Positions 8,349-17,120 of a stretch of 56,933 bases of DNA are shown here, piece by piece; position 1 is the stretch's first letter; each line of letters starts with the position of its first letter. This DNA is from Methylobacterium sp. 2A. GTDB taxonomy: Bacteria > Pseudomonadota > Alphaproteobacteria > Rhizobiales > Beijerinckiaceae. The stretch is from contig NZ_VUOK01000048.1 in the NCBI RefSeq assembly GCF_009806555.1, forward strand, positions 1 to 56,933. The letters run 5' to 3'. Below the pieces are notes generated by a model, which saw only the letters and a program-made list of their open reading frames with translations, was not told where the DNA came from and did no database searches. A program made the position numbers and the translations under genes.

Positions 8349-8909
8349 ATGGCCGAAGCCCCGATTCCGCAATCCGTCCTCGACGCCTCGGGCGTGGTCG
8401 GCACGTGGGTCCACGATTACTGGGCCGGGCAGCTGGAACTCTCGGCTTCCTTTGCGGGGCTGCTCGGTCTCGACCCGGAGGCCGCCGCGAGCGGCGTCTC
8501 CCTTGAAGCCTTCCTCGACCGCACGCATCCCGAGGATCGCGTCCGGATCGAGAGCTACCTGCACGCGGCCGCGGTGATCGGCGGTTCCGTGGAGGCGGAG
8601 TTCCGGACCCGCGATACCCGCGCCGGCATCCGCACGCTGCTGATGCGCGGCCGGATCGAGCATGATCCGGCCGGCCGGGCCATGCGGGGGCGCGGCATCG
8701 CCATCGACCGGACCGAGGAGCAGGCGGCCAATCTCCTGCAGAGCGAGCGCGTGGTGAACCGGATGGCGGAGCATGTCATCGCCCTGCGCGAGCTCGCCCG
8801 TGCCCTGCACCGGCCGACGCTCACGGACCGGATCGAGCACCTGATGATCGAGATCGGCTTCGAACTCGCCCGCTTCCTGCCGGAGCCCGAGGACGAATCG
8901 CGGCATTAG
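8349..8909 (+). CDS. PAS-domain protein
   Basis: 186 residues. I prefer the ATG at 8349, which has AAGGA a few bases upstream; an in-frame ATG at 8322 gives nine more residues. A single PAS fold covers about residues 8-125 (LDASGVVGTWVHDYWAGQLELSASFAGLLGL, HPEDRVRIESYLHAA, EAEFRTRDTRAGIRTLLMRGRIEHD, GRGIAIDRTEEQ). It is followed by a helical stretch, with no kinase, GGDEF or DNA-binding output domain. It is probably a stand-alone sensor or adaptor. A hairpin (GAGGTT-GAA-AACCTC, 8297-8311) lies just upstream. The ligand is unknown. Confidence 0.78.
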   Translation: MAEAPIPQSVLDASGVVGTWVHDYWAGQLELSASFAGLLGLDPEAAASGVSLEAFLDRTHPEDRVRIESYLHAAAVIGGSVEAEFRTRDTRAGIRTLLMRGRIEHDPAGRAMRGRGIAIDRTEEQAANLLQSERVVNRMAEHVIALRELARALHRPTLTDRIEHLMIEIGFELARFLPEPEDESRH

Positions 8910-8982
8910 AGCGGGCTCGCCAAAAGGCTCTCCCTCCGGCGGCCCTTCGGGACCGAGCCCGGGAGATCCCGTCCCGAGCAGT

Positions 8983-9016
8983 ACCCTGGATCCGCGAAAG
9001 GTCTCGACTTTTCGAA
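8983..9016 (-). repeat. Partial copy of dispersed hairpin repeat (copy 1)
   Basis: On the minus strand this reads TTCGAAAAGTCGAGACC then TTTCGCGGATCCAGGG, matching the left part of the copies at 10798, 17121 and 35950. Neighbouring sequence to 8922 contains further short GC-rich dyads but has diverged. Confidence 0.6.
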
Positions 9017-9130
9017 GCCGGAAGCTGTGCGCGGGCTGGCGGGCGCCTCGACGGACGCGATTGATCGCGCCCGCGCCGGCAAGCTACTGTTCCGGCAAAG
9101 ACTTGCCAGAACGACAGCCGGGAGGACGGG

Positions 9131-10768
9131 ATGGCCCGCGACACGATCTACGACCGCGATCTCGATCGCGTGCCGGCCAACCACCAGCCGCTGACGCCCC
9201 TGCTCTACCTCGACCGGGCCGCGCGGGTGTTTCCCGACCACGTCGCGGTGATTCACGGCGCCCTGCGGCGGCCCTACCGGGACCTCTACGCCCGCGCCCG
9301 CCGCCTCGCTTCGGCGCTCGCGGCCCGGGGGATCGGCCGCGGCGACACGGTGGCGGCGCTTCTCGCCAACACCCCCGAGATGATCGAGGCCCATTACGGC
9401 GTGCCGATGACCGGGGCCGTGCTCAACACCCTCAACACCCGCCTCGACGCCGCCGCGATCCGCTTCTGCCTGGAGCACGGCGAGGCCAAGGTGCTGATCA
9501 CCGACCGGGAGTTTTCCCGCATTGCCGCCGCGGCGCTGGAGGGGTTGGCGGCCCGGCCGTTCGTGATCGACGTCGACGATCCGGTCCATGACGGCCCCGG
9601 CGACCGGCTCGGCGGGACCGATTACGAGACGTTCCTGGCCGGCGGCGATCCGGAGCACGACTGGTCCCTGCCCGACGACGAGTGGGACGCGATCACGCTG
9701 AACTACACCTCGGGCACCACGGGCGACCCGAAGGGCGTGGTCTACCACCATCGCGGCGCGGCTTTGCTGGCGCTCGGCAACGTGGTCACGGGCGGGCTCG
9801 GGCAGCACCCGGTCTATCTCTGGACCCTGCCGATGTTCCACTGCAACGGCTGGTGCTTCCCCTGGACCCTGTCGATCGTGGCCGGCACCCATGTCTGCCT
9901 GCGGCAGGTCCGGGCCGACGCCATGTACCGGCTGATGGCCGCGCACGGGGTGACGCATCTCTGCGGCGCGCCGATCGTGATGCAGATGCTGATCAACGCC
10001 TCCGATGCCGAGCGCCGGGAGCTGCCCAAGCGGGTCGCCTTCTTCACGGCGGCGGCCCCGCCCCCCGAGGCGGTGCTGGCCGGCATGTCGGAGGCCGGGT
10101 TCGACGTCACCCATCTCTACGGGCTGACCGAGAGCTACGGGCCGGCGGTGGTCAATGCGTGGCACGCCGACTGGGACGCGCTCGCGGCCGACCAGCGGGC
10201 GGCCAGGAAGGCCCGTCAGGGCGTGCGCTATCCGGTGCTCGAGGCCCTCGACGTGCGCGATCCCGACACGCTGGAGCCGGTGCCGGCCGACGGGCGCACG
10301 ATCGGCGAGGTGATGATGCGCGGCAACGTGGTGATGCGCGGCTACCTCAAGAACCCGGCGGCCACGCGGGCCGCCTTCAAGGGCGGCTGGTTCCGCACCG
10401 GCGACCTCGGGGTGAAGCACCCGGACGGCTACGTCCAGCTCAAGGACCGCTCGAAGGACATCATCATCTCAGGGGGCGAGAACATCTCGTCGATCGAGGT
10501 CGAGGATGCCCTGTTCAAGCACCCGGCGGTGGCGGGCGCCGCCGTGGTGGCCAAGCCCGACGCCAAATGGGGCGAGACGCCCTGCGCCTTCGTCGAGCTG
10601 AAGCCCGGGGCCTCGCCCAGCGCCGACGAGCTGATCCAATGGTGCCGGGGCCGGCTCGCCTCCTACAAGCTGCCCCGCCACGTGGTGTTCGGCGAATTGC
10701 CGAAGACCTCCACCGGCAAGGTGCAGAAGTTCCTCCTGCGCGAGCGGGCCCGTCAGGACGAGGCCTGA
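9131..10768 (+). CDS. Acyl-CoA synthetase (AMP-binding)
   Basis: 545 residues of the ANL adenylating superfamily. The AMP-binding P-loop motif YTSGTTGDPKGV is at about 192-203, the A5-type LYGLTESYGP near 331-340, FRTGDLG near 421, and the catalytic lysine motif PKTSTGKVQKF near the C-terminus. It activates a carboxylic acid as acyl-AMP and transfers it to CoA. The N-terminal DRVPANHQPLTPLLYLDRAA and LPMFHCNGWCFPW are typical of the short/medium-chain and DmdB-like branch (3-methylmercaptopropionate, butyrate or similar acids) rather than true long-chain FadD. The substrate cannot be assigned. It appears monocistronic, and a dispersed repeat follows the stop codon. Confidence 0.9.
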   Translation: MARDTIYDRDLDRVPANHQPLTPLLYLDRAARVFPDHVAVIHGALRRPYRDLYARARRLASALAARGIGRGDTVAALLANTPEMIEAHYGVPMTGAVLNTLNTRLDAAAIRFCLEHGEAKVLITDREFSRIAAAALEGLAARPFVIDVDDPVHDGPGDRLGGTDYETFLAGGDPEHDWSLPDDEWDAITLNYTSGTTGDPKGVVYHHRGAALLALGNVVTGGLGQHPVYLWTLPMFHCNGWCFPWTLSIVAGTHVCLRQVRADAMYRLMAAHGVTHLCGAPIVMQMLINASDAERRELPKRVAFFTAAAPPPEAVLAGMSEAGFDVTHLYGLTESYGPAVVNAWHADWDALAADQRAARKARQGVRYPVLEALDVRDPDTLEPVPADGRTIGEVMMRGNVVMRGYLKNPAATRAAFKGGWFRTGDLGVKHPDGYVQLKDRSKDIIISGGENISSIEVEDALFKHPAVAGAAVVAKPDAKWGETPCAFVELKPGASPSADELIQWCRGRLASYKLPRHVVFGELPKTSTGKVQKFLLRERARQDEA

Positions 10769-10797
10769 GCGCCGTTCGACACGCGCGAGAAGATCTG

Positions 10798-10911
10798 GTT
10801 TCGAAAAGTCGCGACCTTTCGCGGGTCCAGGGCGGAGCCCTGGTGCCGGACTGCGTCCGGTGTCGGGCTTCGCCCTGACAACCCGCCAAAGGGCGTGCCC
10901 TTTGAGAACCC
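10798..10911 (+). repeat. Dispersed tandem-hairpin repeat (copy 2)
   Basis: A run of short hairpins with 3-5 nt loops: CGAAAAGTCGCGACCTTTCG, CCAGGGCGGAGCCCTGG, CAGGGC-type and AAAGGGCGTGCCCTTT. Spacer segments (GCGGGT, AACCCGCC) match copies 3 and 4. It lies in the convergent gap after the acyl-CoA synthetase gene. Confidence 0.8.
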
Positions 10912-10912
10912 T

Positions 10913-11077
10913 TCAGGCCTGCGGCGGAGTCCGGCGGTCGGCGCGCACCGGGACCCGCACGGCCCGCAGATCGGCGGCGATCTGGGCGAAGAACGCCTGG
11001 AACGACACGAGGCTGAACAGGGCGATGGAGGCGACCAGGGCGGCGGAGACCAGGGTCTTGGCGGTTGCAGGGTCCAC
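10913..11077 (-). CDS. Very small single-pass membrane protein
   Basis: 54 residues from a GTG at 11077 (VDPATAKTLVSAALVASIALFSLVS...). One hydrophobic transmembrane helix (about 9-30) is followed by a basic tail ending RRTPPQA. The open frame extends further upstream, but that part is Pro/Arg-rich shadow sequence. No family recognised. The frame ends exactly at the edge of dispersed repeat copy 2. Support is the TM-plus-basic-tail pattern only. Confidence 0.45.
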   Translation of the reverse strand: MDPATAKTLVSAALVASIALFSLVSFQAFFAQIAADLRAVRVPVRADRRTPPQA

Positions 11078-11345
11078 GATGGAGGTCCTCGGCTCGGGTC
11101 TCGCCCGAGACGATCCGCGGGTGGATCCGGGCGAGGGGCCGGCGAACACGGCGCCGGCACCGTCCCAAGGTGGGCGTGCCGGCCCCACGGCGCCAGCACC
11201 GCCACGGTCGCGGCTGGCATGCGCCTGGGTTCAGGCTCGTCGGAACCCATACAACCGCCCCGTGTGCAGCTTTCTTCGGTGGCCGAGCGTTGCGTTTCCC
11301 GCAATAAGCGCCCGCGCGGAGCAGGGCGCACCCGGGAGAGACGGC

Positions 11346-12590
11346 ATGGCCGGAAACGGCATCGCGAACGGCGCTTGCGCGGCGCTGCTCGCCGTTCAGG
11401 TAGCGGCCCTGGCCGTGGGGGCGGCCTGCGCGCAGGGGACGGTGCCGGCCGAGGTGCCGGTGCAGAGAGCCACGCAAGGGTCGGTGCGCGCACCCAGCGC
11501 GCCGCCGGACAATCCGGCCCAGGGCGAGCTGGTGACCCGGGCGGGCTATTTCTACATCGGCGGACGCTACCAGAAGCTCGGCGACAAGACCGTGATGGTC
11601 GGCCAGATGTTCGTGCAGTCGCGGACCCCGGCCCGGATCACGCAAGCCTACCCCGTGGTGATGGTGCACGGGCTCGCCCAGACCGGCGTGAACTTCCTCG
11701 CCACCGCGGACGGGCGCCCGGGCTGGGTCCAGCGCTTCGTCGAGAAGGGGTTCCAGGTCTACGTGGTCGATCAGGTCGGGCGCGGGCGCTCGGGCACCAA
11801 CCCGGAGGTCTACGGCCCCTACGACCGGCTCGGCACCCGCAGCCTGGAGCGGACCCACACGGCCCCGGAGGTCTACGACCTGTACCCGCAGGCCAAGCTC
11901 CACACCCGCTGGCCGGGCGGCCCCGGCGTGCAGGGCAATGCCGCCTTCGACCAGTTCTTCGCGAGCCAGGTGCCGTTCCTCGCCAACAGCCAGCAGACCG
12001 AGGAGCTGGTCGATCCCGCGCTGCTGGCCCTCCTCGACAAGATCGGGCCGGCGATCCTGCTCACCCACGGCCAGGCGGCCCTGTTCGGCTGGGCGGCCTC
12101 GGATGCCCGGCCCGACCTCGTGAAGGCGCATGTGGCGGTCGAGCCGAGCGGGCCGCCCTTCTTCGACGTGCAGTTCCGCGGCGGCAAGGATTTCTGGGAG
12201 AAGAGCGGGGACGGGCGCGCCCGCGCCTACGGGCTGACCCGCATGCCGCTGACCTTCGACCCGCCCGTCAAGGCGCCCGAGGATCTGGTGGTGGTGCAGG
12301 AGGCCAAAGCCGCGGAGGGGCGCGTGCGCTGCTGGCTCCAGGGCGAGCCCGCCCGGACCCTGCCGAACCTCGCCAAGGTCCCGACCGTGCTGGTGACCGC
12401 GGAGGCCTCGTTCCACGCCACCTACGATGCCTGCACGGCCGCCTTCCTGACCCAGGCCGGCGCCAAGCCCGACGTGATCCCGCTGGCCGACCGGGGCCTG
12501 CGCGGCAACGGCCACATGATGATGCTGGAGACCAACAGCGACGCCGTGGCCGACCTGCTGGCCGAGTGGCTCGCGGGGCGGGTGAAGTAG
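11346..12590 (+). CDS. Exported alpha/beta-hydrolase lacking the nucleophile serine
   Basis: 414 residues, with a signal peptide ending near ACAQG (about 30). The order VVMVHG (oxyanion strand), THGQAALFGW, DARPDLVKAHVAVEPSGPPF and GNGHMMMLE matches the family of the Alcaligenes esterase 713, in which the nucleophile sits in HSQ(S/G)G. Here the elbow reads His241-Gly242-Gln243-Ala244-Ala245: the catalytic Ser is Gly. Glu266 and His390 of the expected triad are retained, and the nucleophile-to-Glu spacing of 24 residues equals that remembered for esterase 713. The frame is otherwise intact, so this is probably a pseudoenzyme or uses another mechanism. The longer open frame upstream is not supported. 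Confidence 0.85.
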   Translation: MAGNGIANGACAALLAVQVAALAVGAACAQGTVPAEVPVQRATQGSVRAPSAPPDNPAQGELVTRAGYFYIGGRYQKLGDKTVMVGQMFVQSRTPARITQAYPVVMVHGLAQTGVNFLATADGRPGWVQRFVEKGFQVYVVDQVGRGRSGTNPEVYGPYDRLGTRSLERTHTAPEVYDLYPQAKLHTRWPGGPGVQGNAAFDQFFASQVPFLANSQQTEELVDPALLALLDKIGPAILLTHGQAALFGWAASDARPDLVKAHVAVEPSGPPFFDVQFRGGKDFWEKSGDGRARAYGLTRMPLTFDPPVKAPEDLVVVQEAKAAEGRVRCWLQGEPARTLPNLAKVPTVLVTAEASFHATYDACTAAFLTQAGAKPDVIPLADRGLRGNGHMMMLETNSDAVADLLAEWLAGRVK

Positions 12591-12927
12591 GCACCGGGCG
12601 CCGGCCCTCCCCTACTATCCCACGATGTCTAAAGTGCGATTGGAGACCCGGTTTCAGGCCGATCCGGGTCAAAGGCCGCCGGACTCTCCCCCGCAGAGGC
12701 TACTCTGTTCACCCATCTTTGGTGGTCACCGACATTCGCGTGGGGGCGCGACGGGTCGCCCTCTTACTGCCGGAGCGGGGATAGCGATAATTGCAGGCGT
12801 AGGCCGACTTTGATCGAGAATACCCAGGCCAAAGTGTTTGTTGTCCTAGTAATTTTCATCCAAAGATGGCATGTAAGTTAATTTTTTTATAATACATCTA
12901 GATTTTTTGTTCCTCGCGGTCCCTTAA
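12591..12927. other. Intergenic, left flank of low-GC insertion
   Basis: GC-rich until about 12780, then abruptly AT-rich (for example 12876-12910). A perfect 10-bp inverted repeat, CCATCTTTGG 12713-12722 with CCAAAGATGG 12860-12869, spans the transition. No gene is seen; CTCTCCCCCGCAGAGGCTAC near 12685 resembles the sequence at 6836. Confidence 0.45.
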
Positions 12928-14397
12928 TCAGGCCTTCGACCCAGATGGCTTGTTGTCGTTTCTCGCATCGATCAGCACTACGTCGGGATGCCCCTCGATG
13001 CCAAGTTCTTTCAAGACACCAATTACTTTCGCTTTCTCGGCAGCATCAAAATAGGCAATTACTTTGATGCCCTTCTTTGCGCTACTCGAGGCCTGATAAA
13101 TGGGCAGTTGCTTCTCAAGATTTTGCTTAAGCTTGGTGTTTTTAGCCAACTTCATCTCGATGAGAGTTTTGTCAAAAGCCCCTCGACTAATCTTGAAGTC
13201 AACAGGCCCCCGACCGTCGTTCACTTCAGCGCTCGCATCTGACGGCGTACCACACCAGATGAACTTACACAGGATCTGAAGATCACTCTCACGCTGAATG
13301 GACTCGCCATTATGCCAGAAAATACGATGGCCGCCCTTGTTCTCTATAACATCTTTAAAAAATGCCAGCCGCTCGTGGGTTTCCTCATAGGTTGTGCCAT
13401 TAATTCGATAGAAACCACTTTGGGATGCTAGCTGCGCTTGGATGTCCTTTACCTGATGCTCAAAAATAAATCTAGTCAAAGCAACTTTTGCTGAACTTTC
13501 GTCGGCGGCTTCTTCGCCGCGATCTTCTTTAAATTTAATATACCAATCAACCAGTTCTGGAAACTGCAAGTATGTTTTAATTGTTGCCTCTGCAATCTCC
13601 TTCTGGCTCGGCTCTTTGCCTTTAGGTTTTGCCAATACACTGTCGAAATAGGCAAACACTTGGCCCCGCAATTCAGCGTCAGGCAATGCTCTAGGTATCT
13701 CAGCGAACTGGCGAACCATGTCACCCTTGTTTATCCAGTTTTCCTCTCTGGTAAGCATATCTTTCGGGGTCAGTAGCACGTAGTCGCCGTTGATAAACGG
13801 TAGCTCATATTGCCCACGCTGCCATGAGCGCGTTTCATAGTTGAACTTTGCTTTCTCGATCCAAACTGTGCGGCGAAGTTTCGGTGGTATATACCCTCTG
13901 GCGAACTCCTGGGTGTAGCGGCAGATGTAGTCCAAGATCAGATTCAACGTGAAATCGCTGATGTTGTCTTTGCCAACGCCGCTGCTGATAAGGCAAACTT
14001 TCTCTAGATGGCTGCCTTTAGAGATGCGCTCTTTGCCGAAGTCCGCAAAGATAGTATGGAGATTGGCGCTAAGTGCCTCCGCAAAATCTTGCCCTAAGCC
14101 AGTACCGCCGTTGCCAACCTGAGAGAACCCGAGCCAGTTTTGCTTCACCTCCGGAAAGCGAAACCACGCTTTAATTAGATCGTCTGTGACGCGACCTGCT
14201 GCTACCTCATCCCTGAGAAAGATGAGGTATTTGAGGATCTCGCCGTGTAGTTGCTGATATTCTTCCTTCTCGCTGTGAAAAAGCAAGAACGGGTCAATAA
14301 ATAATGGCAAGTCATTGATGAGGGAGACGTTGAAGGCGCCGTAGGCTTCTACATCGTCCTCCGACACCTCGAAAAAGTCATTGAAGAAAGTTGCCAT
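12928..14397 (-). CDS. Putative PD-(D/E)XK-like nuclease, low-GC, probably acquired
   Basis: 489 residues, no named family recognised. The codon use is far more AT-rich than any neighbour (many Lys, Asn, Ile and Phe codons with A/T in third positions), a strong sign of horizontal transfer. The N-terminal region has FNDFFEVSEDDVEAYGAFNVSLINDLPLFIDPFLLF, then WLGFSQVGNGGTGLGQDFAEAL at 88-109, which looks like a conserved Gly-rich family motif. Near the C-terminus, GPVDFKI (Asp400), TLIEMKL (Glu414, Lys416) and KQNLEKQLPIYQ reproduce the D-x(n)-ExK plus Gln-helix pattern of the PD-(D/E)XK fold; Glu370 could be the first acidic residue. No methyltransferase or other restriction partner is adjacent. 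Function as a defence or DNA-processing nuclease is inference. Confidence 0.8.
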   Translation of the reverse strand: MATFFNDFFEVSEDDVEAYGAFNVSLINDLPLFIDPFLLFHSEKEEYQQLHGEILKYLIFLRDEVAAGRVTDDLIKAWFRFPEVKQNWLGFSQVGNGGTGLGQDFAEALSANLHTIFADFGKERISKGSHLEKVCLISSGVGKDNISDFTLNLILDYICRYTQEFARGYIPPKLRRTVWIEKAKFNYETRSWQRGQYELPFINGDYVLLTPKDMLTREENWINKGDMVRQFAEIPRALPDAELRGQVFAYFDSVLAKPKGKEPSQKEIAEATIKTYLQFPELVDWYIKFKEDRGEEAADESSAKVALTRFIFEHQVKDIQAQLASQSGFYRINGTTYEETHERLAFFKDVIENKGGHRIFWHNGESIQRESDLQILCKFIWCGTPSDASAEVNDGRGPVDFKISRGAFDKTLIEMKLAKNTKLKQNLEKQLPIYQASSSAKKGIKVIAYFDAAEKAKVIGVLKELGIEGHPDVVLIDARNDNKPSGSKA

Positions 14398-14741
14398 GAC
14401 AAACGGCTAGCAATTGAAGGCCAAATACACATGGCTTCGGTTCCTGTCAGTTTCAACCTAGCAGCATCCCCCGACCGTCTCCCGCGCGGGATTATAGGCA
14501 TCGCGCCCGATCCTGACGTGGTATGGCCGGCTCCGATCCGTGAATCTGCTAGCCCTCGGAGGGGAGAGGGGGGGACCCGCGGCCGCCCGTCAGCCTGTCC
14601 CGGCGGCGATCTTCGTTCTCGCAGGCCCACTACCGATGCGTGTCGCCACGGCAACAGACCTCGCCGGAAGCGCGAAGGCCGCTTGCGGCAGGGCACGGCC
14701 GCGCGTACTCCGGGCGTAAGAAAATGCAGTTCCGACAGTAG
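14398..14741. other. Intergenic, right flank of insertion
   Basis: AT-rich for about 60 bp beyond the nuclease start, then host-like GC from about 14460. No gene is supported; open frames on both strands lack domains. This stretch probably carries the nuclease promoter, with the insertion boundary near 14460-14540. Confidence 0.4.
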
Positions 14742-14758
14742 TTTAGCACAATTCTAAA
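14742..14758. promoter_or_regulatory. Irr/ICE-like iron-control box
   Basis: TTTAGCACAATTCTAAA matches the alphaproteobacterial iron control element consensus as I recall it (TTTAGAA-N3-TTCTAAA) at 13 of 14 defined positions, flanked by G and C that extend the dyad to GTTTAG...CTAAAC. It is 76 bp upstream of a TonB-dependent siderophore receptor, the expected context for the regulator Irr. Confidence 0.65.
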
Positions 14759-14834
14759 CAGCGCGACAGCAGCGCCGGGCCCGCCTCCGGCGAACGCGGT
14801 CGGCTGCCCGCTTCGTCCCACACGGCCAGGTCCC

Positions 14835-17099
14835 ATGCGCGTTGCTTACCCCCGCCCGACTGTCCCCGGCGCCACCCTGCGCGCCCTGCTCGCCGGCGCC
14901 TCCCTGTCCGTCCTGGCCCAGGCCGCGCCGGGCCTCGCCCAGGATGCGACGCCGCCGCGCCGCGGCGCGGGCAGCAATGCCCCGGCCGGGGCCAGCGTGC
15001 AGCTCGAGGAGCTGAGCGTCGAGAGCCAGGGCGGCGGCGCCCCGGTCGCGGCCCGGGCCGGGGCGGGCGCACGGGCGGTGGAGAGCCCGACCGGGCCGAT
15101 CGACGGCTTCGTGGCGAAGCGCTCGGCCACCGCCACCAAGACCAACACGCCGCTGATCGAGACGCCGCAATCGATCACCGTGGTCGGCCGCCAGCAGCTC
15201 GACACCCAGAACGCCCAGACCCTGACGCAGGCGACCCAGTACGTCGCCGGCACCTATGCGGGCACCTTCGGCGCCGATACCCGCCTCGACTTCTTCCAGC
15301 TGCGCGGCTTCGTGGTCAGCGATTACGGCCTCTACCTCAACGGCCTGCAGCTCCTGAACTACGGCTTCGCCTACAGCCGGGTGGACACGTTCGGGCTGGA
15401 GCGGATCGAGGTGCTGCGCGGCCCCTCGGCGGTGCTGTTCGGCGCCGGCAATCCCGGCGGCCTGATCAACCAGATCAGCAAGCGCCCGACCGAGAACCCG
15501 TTCGGCTATATCGAGGTCGGCGGCGGCTCCTTCGACCAGCGCTACGCCGCCTTCGACGTCGGCGGCCCGGCCGACAAGGAGGGGCACTGGTTCACCCGGC
15601 TCACCGGCTATGCCCGCAACGGCGGCACGCAGGTCCAGGGGGCGCCGGACGACAGCTACTACATCGCCCCGGCCTTCACCTATAAGCCGGACGGGTCGAC
15701 CAAGTTCACGGTGCTGTCGAGCTTCCAGCACGACAACACGGCGGTGACGGCGAACTTCCTGCCCTATTACGGCACGGCGCGGCCGACCGTGCTCGGCCTG
15801 CGCATCCCGCGCGCGCTCAACGTCGGCGATGCCGGCTTCAACACCTACCAGCGCGACCAGGCCTTCATCGGCTACGAGTTCGAGCACGTCTTCGACGACA
15901 CCTGGGCGGTGCGCCAGAACGCCCGCTACGCCTACACGCAGAGCTACCAGAATTCCTATATCGGCCAGCTCGGCTACACCGACCCGCTCCAGACCCAGCT
16001 CGGCCGCTACCTGTTCCGGGACAACGCCAAGATCGCGCAGCTCGACGTCGACACCCAGGCCGAGGCCAAGTTCTCCGACGGCTTCTTCCGCCACGACTTC
16101 CTGATGGGCGTGGAGTACCGGAACTTCCAGATCCACGACAACCAGGCCTCGGGCTTCCCCGGCCCGGACCTGAACATCCTCGCGCCCTCTTACGGCCCGC
16201 AGGCGGTCTCGGCCTCGCCCTACCTGATCAACGCCGACTCGTTCCAGCAGGTCGGCCTCTACTTCCAGGACCAGATCAAGCTCACCCCGGAATTGACCCT
16301 GATCCTCGGCGGCCGCCAGGACTTCGTCCAGAACAAAGTCTACGACCGCCTGACCCCGGCCAACACCAACGGCCGCAACGACAGCGCCTTCACCTATCGC
16401 GCGGCGGCGATCTACAATTTCGACTTCGGCCTCGCGCCCTACATCATGTACGCGACCTCGTTCCAGCCCGAGATCGGCGTGGACATCAACAACCGCGCCT
16501 TCAAACCCGATACCGGCGATCAGGTCGAGGGCGGCGTCAAGTTCGAGCCGCCGGGCCAGGGCTATTTCCTGACGCTCGCCGGCTTCGACATCCACCGCAA
16601 CAACGTGCTCACCCCCAACCCGGTGAACACGATCTTCCAGACGCAGGTCGGCGAAGTGCGCTCCACCGGCTTCGAGGCGCAGCTGGTGGCCAATATCGCC
16701 GACGGCCTCAACGTCGTGGCCTCCTTCACCAAGTTCGACTTCACCACCCTGCGGGACCTTGATCCGGTGCGGGTCGGCAAGACGCCGGTCAACATCCCGC
16801 AGACCCTCGCCTCGCTGTTTGCCGACTACACCATCCCGGTCGGGCCGTGGCGCGGCTTCGGCTTCGGCGGCGGCGTGCGCTATGTCGGGAGTTCGTTCGC
16901 GGACGTGGCCAACACCCTGCGGGTGCCCGACTACGTGCTGTTCGACGCGCAGGTCCACTACGATTACGAGAACTGGCGCTTCCAGGTGAACGCCTCGAAC
17001 ATCGGCGACCGGCGCTACGTCGCCTCCTGCCAGTCGAACGTGTCGTGCTTCTACGGCGACGCAAGGCGGGTGCTGGCGAAGGTCAGCTACAAATGGTGA
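14835..17099 (+). CDS. TonB-dependent siderophore receptor
   Basis: 754 residues. Signal peptide to about residue 35 (ALLAGASLSVLAQAAPGLAQ). There is no secretin/STN signalling domain, so no direct anti-sigma signalling is expected. The plug domain follows (TPQSITVVGRQQLDTQNAQTL, FQLRGF, GLERIEVLRGPSAVLFGAGNPGGLINQISKRP, about 120-225), then a 22-strand barrel ending in KVSYKW with the usual C-terminal aromatic. The plug motifs are those of the ferrichrome/ferric-hydroxamate and catecholate receptor branch (TIGR01783 type). The ICE-like box upstream suggests iron-responsive control by Irr. No siderophore biosynthesis or ABC uptake genes are adjacent, so it probably takes up a xenosiderophore. 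Confidence 0.92.
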   Translation: MRVAYPRPTVPGATLRALLAGASLSVLAQAAPGLAQDATPPRRGAGSNAPAGASVQLEELSVESQGGGAPVAARAGAGARAVESPTGPIDGFVAKRSATATKTNTPLIETPQSITVVGRQQLDTQNAQTLTQATQYVAGTYAGTFGADTRLDFFQLRGFVVSDYGLYLNGLQLLNYGFAYSRVDTFGLERIEVLRGPSAVLFGAGNPGGLINQISKRPTENPFGYIEVGGGSFDQRYAAFDVGGPADKEGHWFTRLTGYARNGGTQVQGAPDDSYYIAPAFTYKPDGSTKFTVLSSFQHDNTAVTANFLPYYGTARPTVLGLRIPRALNVGDAGFNTYQRDQAFIGYEFEHVFDDTWAVRQNARYAYTQSYQNSYIGQLGYTDPLQTQLGRYLFRDNAKIAQLDVDTQAEAKFSDGFFRHDFLMGVEYRNFQIHDNQASGFPGPDLNILAPSYGPQAVSASPYLINADSFQQVGLYFQDQIKLTPELTLILGGRQDFVQNKVYDRLTPANTNGRNDSAFTYRAAAIYNFDFGLAPYIMYATSFQPEIGVDINNRAFKPDTGDQVEGGVKFEPPGQGYFLTLAGFDIHRNNVLTPNPVNTIFQTQVGEVRSTGFEAQLVANIADGLNVVASFTKFDFTTLRDLDPVRVGKTPVNIPQTLASLFADYTIPVGPWRGFGFGGGVRYVGSSFADVANTLRVPDYVLFDAQVHYDYENWRFQVNASNIGDRRYVASCQSNVSCFYGDARRVLAKVSYKW

Positions 17100-17120
17100 G
17101 GTGAGAGCTGATCACGTCAT

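Noticed and set aside
6836..12704. CTCTCCCGCAGAGGCTAC pair as an insertion-sequence end
   Set aside because: Only two short matches, no transposase and no target duplication.
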